25,861 nt of DNA from CAYMPW01 sp964558505 (GTDB lineage: Archaea; Thermoplasmatota; Thermoplasmata; Methanomassiliicoccales; Methanomethylophilaceae): NCBI GenBank assembly GCA_964558505.1, contig CAZLEI010000020.1, positions 1 through 25,861 on the forward strand, read 5' to 3'. Shown here in pieces: positions 1 to 7,165 of the stretch (positions within the stretch are counted from its first letter, which is position 1; the number at the start of each line of letters is the position of its first letter). Made by a program: the position numbers and the translations under genes. Below the pieces are notes generated by a model. That model saw nothing but the letters and a program-made list of their open reading frames with translations, was not told where the DNA came from and searched no databases.

Positions 1-90
1 TCTGCTGTATACTCTGACCATAAGACCATTGAATATAAGTGTTTCCCCGATTCGATGCCGTATGCGCTCCCACGGGGGCGACGGCAACCC

Positions 91-98
91 AAATATAC
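91..98 (+). promoter_or_regulatory. Probable TATA box for the first gene
   Basis: The AT-rich octamer AAATATAC stands out from a GC-rich surround. Archaeal transcription usually starts about 22-27 bases after the centre of the TATA box, which would place the start near 118-122. That fits a leaderless or nearly leaderless message beginning at one of the ATG codons at 124 or 130. Inference from position and composition only. Confidence 0.45.
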
Positions 99-114
99 GA
101 TTTTGCGCATTAGT

Positions 115-1146
115 ATGGCAGGGATGCGAATGCAGTTCAACATCAATGTCGTTTCGGAGAAAGAAGACCCCAGGATCCCGGTGGCCGTGGCCGGTCAGAC
201 CATGGTGGATATCCAGTCGCTCTTCACGCACATCGGGGAATACATCATATCCAGGGAGCTCAGGATCCAGGGTGCCCTGTCTGACAAGCTGAGGGGGAAA
301 CTCACGCTGTACCTGGACAACGCGGGCGGCATAGGATTGGCATCGTCCCCGGTAGACCCGACGGTCACTGGCTATGGGTCCGTATCCGACGATGTCGTCG
401 CACTCATGGAATCTGCATTGGAAGCCATGGGAAGCGGTGCCGGAGGTTACTGGATCGATGATAATTTCGCCCTTCCGAACTACCGCGCCATCATCGCCGC
501 CGACTTCATCGCGCTATCCGAGCACATCTCCGGATCGGGTTTCGTGCTTGAGTTCGGTGCCGAAGGCGCCCATAAGAGATTCGAGGGCGCCAACATCGAG
601 AAGCTTAAGAGATACCTCCGCGACGGAGGACGTTCGGCACCGGGTGCCACGTCGGGCGTTCTGATAAGATCGGACATGAGGTCCAAGAAACCGAGCGTTC
701 AGCTCAAGAACGGCGATACCAGGGCCCGCATATCCTTCGCCAATCCGCGTGCCGAGATGTCGTCCGAGCCTTTCATAGACCGCGTGCCAGTCATAGTATC
801 CGGGATGATGATGTACACCGGCGACGGGAAGCTGGCCGAGATACGCGGCGTGGACGAGGTCGTCGAGCTCAAGACGATAAAATTCCGCCGCATGATCTCC
901 GATATAGGAGATGTCAGGCTGTCCTCGCCTGTCGTATCGGATGTCACGTACGACGGCATGAAGGACTCTTGGAAACTATCCTGCGAACCCCTCGGGATCT
1001 CGGTGACTAAATCTGACTGGGACTCTGCGGTCGAGGCATTCCATGACTACTTCGTGTTCCTCTGGGAGACGTATGCCGGCAAAACGGAGAAGGAACTGGA
1101 GGGCGAGGACAAGGACATCAGGGATTCCCTCCTCGCCCTGCTCTGA
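115..1146 (+). CDS. Uncharacterised protein, about 340 residues
   Basis: I do not recognise a family. The reading frame is long, has normal codon structure for this genome and ends in TGA. In-frame ATGs lie at 55, 115, 124 and 130. The codon at 55 lies upstream of the TATA-like box, so a start at 115-130 is more likely, and 124 or 130 best fits a leaderless transcript. The protein looks soluble: no signal peptide or membrane helix is visible. A Gly-rich stretch (AMGSGAGGYW) lies near residues 104-113, and a mixed alpha/beta pattern follows. The last 60 residues contain an aromatic-rich segment (DYFVFLWETYAG) and then a charged tail, KTEKELEGEDKDIRDSL. The next gene, rnp4, has its own TATA box 28 bases downstream, so this gene is probably transcribed alone. 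Confidence 0.75.
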   Translation: MAGMRMQFNINVVSEKEDPRIPVAVAGQTMVDIQSLFTHIGEYIISRELRIQGALSDKLRGKLTLYLDNAGGIGLASSPVDPTVTGYGSVSDDVVALMESALEAMGSGAGGYWIDDNFALPNYRAIIAADFIALSEHISGSGFVLEFGAEGAHKRFEGANIEKLKRYLRDGGRSAPGATSGVLIRSDMRSKKPSVQLKNGDTRARISFANPRAEMSSEPFIDRVPVIVSGMMMYTGDGKLAEIRGVDEVVELKTIKFRRMISDIGDVRLSSPVVSDVTYDGMKDSWKLSCEPLGISVTKSDWDSAVEAFHDYFVFLWETYAGKTEKELEGEDKDIRDSLLALL

Positions 1147-1174
1147 ATCCAAGGCGGCGGCATCCCGAGATAAC

Positions 1175-1182
1175 CTTTATAT
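1175..1182 (+). promoter_or_regulatory. TATA box for rnp4-yhbY-serS
   Basis: CTTTATAT is a close match to the archaeal TATA consensus in an otherwise GC-rich gap. It is centred about 33 bases before the rnp4 ATG, predicting a leader of only a few bases. Confidence 0.6.
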
Positions 1183-1211
1183 CGTGCGCGCATCTAAGCG
1201 TACCGAGCGAC

Positions 1212-1532
1212 ATGTCAAAGAGACGGATATCTTCCCAGAAGAAGAACGCCATCGGTGCCGAGCGCATCGACAGGCTGCTGACCCTTTCGAGGGTCGCCGC
1301 CTCCGACGGTCACGAGGACAGAGCCAAACGCTATGTGGAGCTGGCCCGGCGCATCGGCATGAAGACACGCACCAAGATGCCCGAGGGACTCGGATTCTGC
1401 AAAGGCTGCATGCTCCCGCTGGTACCGGGCGTGAACTGCAGGGTGCGCCTGTCCAACCATCACGTCACGACGTGTTGCACGTCCTGCGGGCGTATTCACC
1501 GCAGGCCGTATCTAAAGGAGCAGAGACAATGA
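1212..1532 (+). CDS. rnp4: Ribonuclease P protein component 4 (Rpp21/Rpr2 family)
   Basis: This is a protein subunit of archaeal RNase P, which removes the 5' leader of precursor tRNA together with the catalytic RNA. The 106-residue length is normal for the family. The N-terminal half is basic and helical (KKNAIGAERIDRLLTLSR, then a YVELARRIGM segment). The C-terminal half is a zinc ribbon with ligands C63 and C66 (FCKGC) and C88 or C89 with C92 (CCTSCG). The typical basic GRIHRRPY tail follows. The gene overlaps the next one by four bases (ATGA at 1529-1532), indicating translational coupling with the YhbY-like gene. The set rnp4-yhbY-serS is a coherent tRNA/RNA-maturation group. A TATA box sits at 1175. 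Confidence 0.92.
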   Translation: MSKRRISSQKKNAIGAERIDRLLTLSRVAASDGHEDRAKRYVELARRIGMKTRTKMPEGLGFCKGCMLPLVPGVNCRVRLSNHHVTTCCTSCGRIHRRPYLKEQRQ

Positions 1533-1822
1533 CAGAGAAAGAAGCCAGGAAAGAGCTCATGAGGCGCGCGTTGGAGTTAAGCCCCACCGTGCACGTGGGC
1601 AAGGACGGCCTTAAGGACAGTCTTTACGAAGAGATAACGGCGCAGCTCAAGAAAGCCCGCCTGATCAAGATAAAAGTGCTCTCCAATGCCGAGAGCGATA
1701 CAAGAGAAGCCGCAGATGCCATTGCGACCGCCACGGATTCCGTTGCAGTCGATGTGCGCGGAAGCGTGATAATCCTCACCGACAGGAGGACGTGGACATC
1801 TCTGTCGCAAAAGAAGTTCTGA
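1529..1822 (+). CDS. YhbY / CRS1-YhbY (CRM) domain RNA-binding protein
   Basis: A 97-residue stand-alone CRM-domain protein. In bacteria and archaea this family binds structured RNA and is associated with ribosome assembly. The recognisable elements are the helical N-terminus (ARKELMRRALELSP), the GxxG-type loop in VHVGKDGLKDS at about residues 22-32, the LIKIKVL strand, and the terminal VRGSVIILTDRR strand. The ATG at 1529 overlaps the TGA of rnp4 and is preceded by an AAGGAG Shine-Dalgarno sequence at 1515-1520. The frame is open for another 160 codons upstream, but that extension only shadows rnp4 and the preceding gene. The stop is nine bases before serS. Family assignment is firm; the exact RNA target is unknown. 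Confidence 0.88.
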   Translation: MTEKEARKELMRRALELSPTVHVGKDGLKDSLYEEITAQLKKARLIKIKVLSNAESDTREAADAIATATDSVAVDVRGSVIILTDRRTWTSLSQKKF

Positions 1823-1831
1823 GGCATCGAA

Positions 1832-3106
1832 ATGCTGGACGTAAATGTCATCAGGGCAGATCCTGATATGATCAGGACCATGATAATCAACAGGAACAAG
1901 GACGTCTCGTTCCTGGACAATTTCCTCGCCGCAGACGGCGAATGGAGACAGCTGACCGACAGGAGCAATCGCCTCAAGCAGGTCAGGAACGAAGTCTCCA
2001 TGCAGATATCCAAGATGCCCAAGGGCGATGAGAAGGATTCCAAGATCAAGGAGATGCGCGATGTCTCCGACGAGATCAAATCCATCGACACCAGGCTCGC
2101 CGAGCTCGATGCCATCAGGAACGAGTGCGTCCTGAACATACCGAACATACCGCACTCGTCTGTTCCCCTCGGGAAAGACGAGAACGACAATGTCGTCGTG
2201 CACGAGTACATCGACAACATGCGCAAATTCGATTTCGAACCGAGAGAACATTTCGAGATTGCAGAGGACCTCGATATAATCGACTTCGACAGGGGCGTGA
2301 AGATCGCCGGAAGCGGATTCTACGTCCTCAAAGGAGACGGGGCGAGACTCGAGAGGGCGCTCGTGAGCTACTTCCTCGATGTCCACCACGACCAGGGATA
2401 CACCGAGGTGTTCCCGCCGGTGGTTGTGAACACCCAGGCAGTGATAGGCACCGGCCAATACCCCAACCTGAAAGATGACATGTACCACTTGGAGAGGGAT
2501 GACCTCTGGCTCAACCCTACTGCGGAAGTGCCCGTCACGAACCTGCTGCAGGATGAGATCCTGGACAGGAGCCAGCTTCCCATCCTGTACACGGCATACC
2601 TCCCATCTTTCAGAAGAGAGGTCGGCAAGCACGCGGATACCAAGGGGATTATCCGTGTCCATGAGTTCAACAAAGTGGAGATGGTCAGGTTCGTGGAGCC
2701 TGAAACATCCTATGATGTGCTCGAGACGCTCAGAGGCAACGCCGAGGACCTGATCCGCGGCCTGGACCTCCCGTACCATGTGCTCCTGCTGTGCACGGGC
2801 GACATGAGCTTCTCATGCACCAAATGCTACGATCTGGAACTGTGGGCACCCGGAAAGAAGGCGTGGCTCGAGGCATCTTCGTGCAGTAACTTCACGGACT
2901 TCCAGGCGCGCAGGGCACGTATCAAGTACAGGCCGGAGCCACACATGAAGAGCGAATTCGTCCACACCCTCAACGGGTCCGGACTCGCGCTCCCCAGGAC
3001 CATGGTCGCCATACTTGAGAACTATCAGAACAAGGACGGCACCGTCACCATCCCTGAAGTGCTCAGGCCGTACATGAAAGGGCAGACCACGATCGGGAAG
3101 CGTTAA
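1832..3106 (+). CDS. serS: Seryl-tRNA synthetase, canonical type
   Basis: This class II aminoacyl-tRNA synthetase charges tRNA-Ser with serine in the cytoplasm. It has 424 residues, the normal length. An N-terminal coiled-coil tRNA-binding arm covers about residues 25-100 (charged heptad-like sequence around LKQVRNEVSMQISKM). Motif 2 is FRREVGKHADTKG from residue 260. Motif 3 is NGSGLALPRTMVAILENYQ from residue 381, and TAEVP (about 230) belongs to the serine pocket. It is the canonical form shared with bacteria, not the divergent methanogen-type SerRS. It follows the yhbY gene by nine bases and is probably cotranscribed with rnp4 and yhbY. Its stop codon overlaps that of the convergent HD-domain gene. 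Confidence 0.97.
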   Translation: MLDVNVIRADPDMIRTMIINRNKDVSFLDNFLAADGEWRQLTDRSNRLKQVRNEVSMQISKMPKGDEKDSKIKEMRDVSDEIKSIDTRLAELDAIRNECVLNIPNIPHSSVPLGKDENDNVVVHEYIDNMRKFDFEPREHFEIAEDLDIIDFDRGVKIAGSGFYVLKGDGARLERALVSYFLDVHHDQGYTEVFPPVVVNTQAVIGTGQYPNLKDDMYHLERDDLWLNPTAEVPVTNLLQDEILDRSQLPILYTAYLPSFRREVGKHADTKGIIRVHEFNKVEMVRFVEPETSYDVLETLRGNAEDLIRGLDLPYHVLLLCTGDMSFSCTKCYDLELWAPGKKAWLEASSCSNFTDFQARRARIKYRPEPHMKSEFVHTLNGSGLALPRTMVAILENYQNKDGTVTIPEVLRPYMKGQTTIGKR

Positions 3107-4251
3107 ATCCGCATCCGATCCAACTGCTCGATCAAACCCTTTGCATCAATCCCTTCCCCGGATCCCATCAATTTAATGCGGAGGTTCGCCTCCCCTTCTG
3201 TGAGGGTCCGGGATGTAATACCATAACAGCCCGATACATGGGCTTCTATGTATGCTCCCATGGTGTCGCATGATTTTATGTCCCTCCCGTGGCGGATGCC
3301 GTATTCGGGATCGTTCTTGTCCGTGAACGGATCGTACACCATGAACCGGAACTCGCCGCGCCATCCCTCCGGGATCAATGGCACGATCTTGGATTCGACC
3401 AGCTCCCGCTCGTAATCATCGAGCAGTTCCACCAGCCCGTCGATGCTCGTCTTCACCGGCGTTATGACATCCTTCGTCAGCACCTCCGGCAGGTCGTGGA
3501 ACAACGCGGTGAAGAAATCGTTGTAGACCTGCCTGTCCCCTGCGCCCTCGTCAAGGTCATGAAGGTATGTCATGACCGCCACCAGGAGAGAATGCCCCAA
3601 GACCGTGGTCTGAGGCACCCTCGGGGTCCTCGCCCAACGTTGCTGGAACCGCAATTGGCCGATGAGATCCACGAATCCGAACGTGCTCTCGGACATTATC
3701 CTCTCCACGCCGACCATGCAGCGGCGGCTTTCCAGCTCCTCATCCAAGGCAGCGGCTATCTCGCCCATTCCATGCATGGAACGGTTGGAATCCTTAATGA
3801 GATTGAACTCCCAGCGACTGGCCAGATAATGGGCGGCATCGACTATCTTCTCTTCTTCGGATCCGCCGTCGGAATCAAGATACGCTTCGAACCTGGAATG
3901 GAGACCGCGATCTAGGCACGGCACCCGGGATTCCATCTCCGACAGGACGAAGGAGTTCATCTCCTCCTTCTTATCCGCCCTCATCCTGTGGAACAGCTCC
4001 GGTTTGAGATCCGTCAGGGCCATCCTCTGCATGAACGAGAAGAGCACGTTCTCGATCACCGAGCGCCACCGAACGGCCATGCCTGCATCCTCCTCGTATT
4101 TTCCAATGACCCAGGCGATGGCCATCTTATGGGCCTGCTTATCCAACTCCGTCAGGTCTATCGGGCGGATGCGATCGTTCCACCTGTGCATGTTGGCAGC
4201 ATCGAAGAACGCGTAGATCAGGTCCATCCGCATGACCTTTGACAATTCCAT
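3103..4251 (-). CDS. Double YfbR-like HD-domain phosphohydrolase; N-terminal half degenerate
   Basis: The C-terminal half (about residues 195-382) matches the pattern of the YfbR 5'-deoxyribonucleotidase family: H220 (LGHSL), H252-D253 in FFTALFHDLPEVLTKDVITPVK, and D329 in SCDTMGAYIEAH. YfbR dephosphorylates deoxynucleoside 5'-monophosphates; activity here is inferred. The N-terminal half (about 10-160) follows the same layout, with H41 and D138 kept. The position 32 residues after H41, where HD should stand, reads F73-M74, so this half looks like an inactive copy. The ATG at 4251 has a GGAG ribosome site and shares one base with the stop of the small membrane-protein gene upstream (TGATG). 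An extended frame to 4416 only shadows that gene. The TAA stop overlaps the serS TAA. Confidence 0.82.
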   Translation of the reverse strand: MELSKVMRMDLIYAFFDAANMHRWNDRIRPIDLTELDKQAHKMAIAWVIGKYEEDAGMAVRWRSVIENVLFSFMQRMALTDLKPELFHRMRADKKEEMNSFVLSEMESRVPCLDRGLHSRFEAYLDSDGGSEEEKIVDAAHYLASRWEFNLIKDSNRSMHGMGEIAAALDEELESRRCMVGVERIMSESTFGFVDLIGQLRFQQRWARTPRVPQTTVLGHSLLVAVMTYLHDLDEGAGDRQVYNDFFTALFHDLPEVLTKDVITPVKTSIDGLVELLDDYERELVESKIVPLIPEGWRGEFRFMVYDPFTDKNDPEYGIRHGRDIKSCDTMGAYIEAHVSGCYGITSRTLTEGEANLRIKLMGSGEGIDAKGLIEQLDRMRI

Positions 4252-4475
4252 CACTCCTTCGGACTCTTTGCATCGCCGCTCATGAAACTGTAGAAACGTA
4301 CAACACCGATGATGAGCACCAACAGGCCGATGATGAAGGCCCATATCGTCGGAACGGTGTTGTCTACATGGTACAGTCCGATTAAACCGGCTGCACTGAT
4401 GACCATGACGATGCATCCTATCAACGTGGTGATGACAAAATAATCATCAGGCTCCAAACTTTTTGGGAGATCCAT
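4251..4475 (-). CDS. Small two-helix membrane protein
   Basis: A 74-residue protein with two clear hydrophobic segments, about residues 14-35 (VITTLIGCIVMVISAAGLIGL) and 43-63 (TIWAFIIGLLVLIIGVVRFY), joined by a short polar loop (YHVDNTVP). Both termini are charged and the C-tail ends in SGDAKSPKE. I do not recognise a family. It is the first gene of a two-gene minus-strand unit, and its TGA shares a base with the ATG of the HD-domain gene. Coupling suggests coordinated expression with that enzyme, but no functional link can be shown. Confidence 0.7.
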   Translation of the reverse strand: MDLPKSLEPDDYFVITTLIGCIVMVISAAGLIGLYHVDNTVPTIWAFIIGLLVLIIGVVRFYSFMSGDAKSPKE

Positions 4476-4525
4476 GATGCCTGTATCGCCTCGTGACGTT
4501 CATAATGATTCCGCGCGCGAGCAGT

Positions 4526-4533
4526 CTTAATAC
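4526..4533. promoter_or_regulatory. AT-rich element between divergent genes (shared TATA candidate)
   Basis: CTTAATAC on the plus strand (GTATTAAG on the minus) is the only AT-rich block in the 79-base gap between the membrane-protein gene and the aminotransferase gene. On the plus strand it lies about 25 bases before the ATG at 4555, fitting a leaderless start. On the minus strand it lies about 50 bases before the ATG at 4475. Which direction it serves cannot be decided from sequence. Confidence 0.4.
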
Positions 4534-4554
4534 AAGGAAGTGGTTTCACAGGAC

Positions 4555-5685
4555 ATGAAACCATCCCAGAGGCTCGAATCCATCCCCATGTCGGGGATAA
4601 GGAAGATGTTCGACCTCGCCGGTCCCGACTCCATCAGTCTTGGTCTCGGCGAACCTGACCTGGATCCGCCGAAAGAGGCCATAGAGGGAATGACCGAGGC
4701 CGCATTCTCCGGATTCAACAAATACGGCCCCACTGCGGGCATCCCGCAGCTCAGGACGGCCGTCGCAGAAAGATTCGCCAGGTACGCCCCGCTGACCATG
4801 GAAAACGTGATGATCACGCCGAGCGGGTCATCTGCATTGCTGGAAGCTTTCATGTCATTCGTGAACCCGGGCGATGAGGTCCTAGTGCCCAGCCCCGGTT
4901 TCGTCATCTACGGCCCCCAGGCCGTGCTGTGCGGAGGCAGGGATGTTTACTACCGCCTGACAGACGGCGATTTCCAGCCGGATATCGAGGACATCGAATC
5001 CAAGATCACCTCGAAGACGAAGATGATCGTTGTGAACACCCCCACGAACCCCACCGGCGGGATCCTGGGACAGGATGCATACGATGCTTTGCTGGACATC
5101 GCCGAGGACAGGGGCTTGACGATACTCGCCGACGAAGTCTACAACGAATTCATCTATGAAGGGGAGCACCTGTCTTTCCTGCCCCACCTCGACAAGGCCA
5201 TCGTGGTCAACGGGTTCTCCAAGATGATGGCGGTCACCGGATGGCGCATGGGCATGATATTCTCCAACCCCGAGGCCATGGAATACCTCATCAAGATGCA
5301 GTACCACTTGTGTGCCAGCCCCAATATGCCGGCGATGTACGGATTGCTGAAGGCCATGCCTGCACTGGACCCGTACCTGGACAATGCCCGTAAGATATTC
5401 AAGTCCAGGAGGGACCTGATATGCAAGAGGATCAACGAGATCGACGGCATGGACATCATCACGCCCAAAGGCGCGTTCTATGCATTCCCATCTTTCGATT
5501 ACGATATCAGCTCTGCAGATTTCGCGATGGAGCTCGTCAAGGCAGGGCTCATCTGCACCCCGGGATCGGCGTTCGGTCCTTATGGCGAGGGGCATCTGAG
5601 GTTCTCATATGCCGCGGACGAAGAGAAGATAGATGCAGGCATGGACATACTTGCAGAAACTGCAAACAAGATTTCAAGGAGATGA
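4555..5685 (+). CDS. Class I/II PLP-dependent aminotransferase (aspartate aminotransferase-like)
   Basis: A fold-type I aminotransferase of 376 residues, the usual size. K223 in GFSKMMAVTGWRMG is the Schiff-base lysine. D193 and Y196 (LADEVYNEF) contact the cofactor ring, NTPTNPTGG is the conserved Asn-containing loop, and R349 (HLRFSYA) should bind the substrate alpha-carboxylate. It transfers an amino group between an amino acid and a 2-oxo acid; aspartate is the likeliest substrate, but related enzymes act on alanine or aromatic amino acids and sequence alone does not decide. I chose ATG 4555 because the TATA-like element at 4526 fits a leaderless start there; a GTG at 4540 adds five residues. 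The next gene follows after five bases, suggesting an operon through mvk. Confidence 0.9.
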   Translation: MKPSQRLESIPMSGIRKMFDLAGPDSISLGLGEPDLDPPKEAIEGMTEAAFSGFNKYGPTAGIPQLRTAVAERFARYAPLTMENVMITPSGSSALLEAFMSFVNPGDEVLVPSPGFVIYGPQAVLCGGRDVYYRLTDGDFQPDIEDIESKITSKTKMIVVNTPTNPTGGILGQDAYDALLDIAEDRGLTILADEVYNEFIYEGEHLSFLPHLDKAIVVNGFSKMMAVTGWRMGMIFSNPEAMEYLIKMQYHLCASPNMPAMYGLLKAMPALDPYLDNARKIFKSRRDLICKRINEIDGMDIITPKGAFYAFPSFDYDISSADFAMELVKAGLICTPGSAFGPYGEGHLRFSYAADEEKIDAGMDILAETANKISRR

Positions 5686-5690
5686 CAACA

Positions 5691-6200
5691 ATGACGGAAA
5701 ACCCTAATGCAGACCTATTCGGAAGCCCCGAAGAAGAACATGAAATGCCCATCGAAGAGCAGCTCTGGGGAAAGAACCCGAACAGATGCTCGGCACTCAA
5801 GGACCTGTTGTATGAAGACATGATAGCCGTCGTCAATGAGGCCGAGGACCTCCCCGTGGAAGGGAAACTGGAGATGGTCTTCAAGATGACCGCCAACAGC
5901 ACCATGGATGTCATCATGGAATCGGTCCCCATCGAAGACGCCGCCGACATGTCGTTCTGCTTCGACACCTACCTGGCAGTCTCGCTGATCGGCAAGAAGT
6001 ACGAAGTCGACATATTCACCGAACTTCACCAAGCGCTGTCTCAGATCAAAAGGGATGATTTCCCCGACGATGACGCCTACGAGGCCAGACTGGCCGAGTT
6101 CGAAGAGCAGTGGTGGAGCATATCCCAACCCAAACTGGACCAGAGGAATCCAGGCGATGCCATAGTGGAGATGTTGGGCAAATACGGCCTCATGGATTGA
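5691..6200 (+). CDS. Uncharacterised acidic protein, 169 residues
   Basis: No family recognised. The product is strongly acidic (for example SPEEEHEMPIEEQ near the N-terminus and DDFPDDDAYEARLAEFEEQ near residue 125) and looks soluble and mostly helical, with no membrane segment or cysteine motif. Two starts are possible. The ATG at 5682 overlaps the aminotransferase stop, but the AGGAG ribosome site at 5678-5682 would then overlap the start codon. The ATG at 5691 has proper spacing from that site and is preferred. It ends one base before mvk, so the three genes are probably one transcript. Position between an aminotransferase and mevalonate kinase does not suggest a specific function. Confidence 0.75.
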   Translation: MTENPNADLFGSPEEEHEMPIEEQLWGKNPNRCSALKDLLYEDMIAVVNEAEDLPVEGKLEMVFKMTANSTMDVIMESVPIEDAADMSFCFDTYLAVSLIGKKYEVDIFTELHQALSQIKRDDFPDDDAYEARLAEFEEQWWSISQPKLDQRNPGDAIVEMLGKYGLMD

Positions 6201-6201
6201 A

Positions 6202-7134
6202 ATGAGAACGATAACAGCCTCCGCCCCTGGGAAATTCATCATCCTCGGGGAACATGCGGTCGTGTACGGCAAGCCTGCGGTAGCTTTGGCCATAGACCGC
6301 AGGTTCTCATGCACCGTCAGGTTGTCCAAGGACCTCAGGCTCAACGGCAGGACCTCGGACTCGGAGGCGCATCCTCATGTCAGGACGATCATTCAGCGCA
6401 ACGGATGCGGACCGATCGCCGTGGATACCGAAAGCACGATCCCGTCCGGATCGGGCCTCGGGTCCTCGGCGGCACTCTCCGCATCCCTGTCCATGGCCGT
6501 GCGCACGCTCTGCGGGAATCCGACCGATGAGGAGTCCGTAGCCAATGACGCATTCGAGGCCGAATGGGCCGCCCAAGGGCGTGCCAGCCCCATGGACACG
6601 TCAGTGAGCACCCACGGAGGCGGCGTCGCACTCAACGCAGGCGGGAACCATCTGTGGACCATATCAAAAGATGAAAGGACCTGGGAGGTTTCAGAGGCTG
6701 AGATCCCCGAGATGACGTTCGTCGTCGGATACACCGGGATCAAGGCACCCACGGGCCCGCTGGTCGAGAAAGTCCGTAAATACCGCAGCAAGAACCGCTT
6801 CGCATCAGACATGGTGGATGAGATCGGAAGGATAACCGTCGACGGCATGGATGCGCTCCGCCGTAAAGACGTGGAGGAGCTCGGAGCCCTCATGACAGAA
6901 GACCACAAGCTCCTGTCCATCCTGGGCGTGTCCTGCACGGAGCTGAACGTCCTGGTGAACAGCGCCCTCAGGTATTCTTACGGGGCAAAGCTCACCGGTT
7001 CCGGCGGAGGCGGCTGCATGATAGCGCTGACCGACACCCCGGATAAAGTGTGCGAGACGCTCCGCATGCACGGCGGCATCCCGTTCGTGGTGAAGACCGG
7101 AGAAGCGGGCGTCAGAATAGATAATATGTTTTGA
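6202..7134 (+). CDS. mvk: Mevalonate kinase
   Basis: This GHMP-family kinase phosphorylates mevalonate at the 5-hydroxyl in the isoprenoid pathway that supplies archaeal lipid chains. It has 310 residues, normal for archaeal forms. The N-terminus reads SAPGKFIILGEHAVVYGKPA, the mevalonate kinase signature. The ATP-binding loop PSGSGLGSSAAL spans residues 81-92. D132 in SPMDTSVSTHGG is the predicted catalytic aspartate. The C-terminal GHMP motif is KLTGSGGGGCM. It starts one base after the previous gene and ends at a strong hairpin shared with the convergent ggr gene, which acts later in the same lipid pathway. Confidence 0.95.
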   Translation: MRTITASAPGKFIILGEHAVVYGKPAVALAIDRRFSCTVRLSKDLRLNGRTSDSEAHPHVRTIIQRNGCGPIAVDTESTIPSGSGLGSSAALSASLSMAVRTLCGNPTDEESVANDAFEAEWAAQGRASPMDTSVSTHGGGVALNAGGNHLWTISKDERTWEVSEAEIPEMTFVVGYTGIKAPTGPLVEKVRKYRSKNRFASDMVDEIGRITVDGMDALRRKDVEELGALMTEDHKLLSILGVSCTELNVLVNSALRYSYGAKLTGSGGGGCMIALTDTPDKVCETLRMHGGIPFVVKTGEAGVRIDNMF

Positions 7135-7135
7135 A

Positions 7136-7157
7136 CCCGCGGGGACCGCCCCGCGGG
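7136..7157. terminator. Hairpin between convergent mvk and ggr
   Basis: A perfect 9-bp inverted repeat, CCCGCGGGG / CCCCGCGGG with a four-base ACCG loop, sits just after the mvk stop and nine bases before the ggr stop. Being symmetric, it could end transcripts from both sides. No clear T-run follows, so its role as a terminator is inferred from position. Confidence 0.55.
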
Positions 7158-7165
7158 AATGAGTT

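Noticed and set aside
1577..2779. Minus-strand open frame of 400 codons opposite yhbY and serS
   Set aside because: Its plus-strand counterparts are firmly identified, and the antisense product resembles no protein family.
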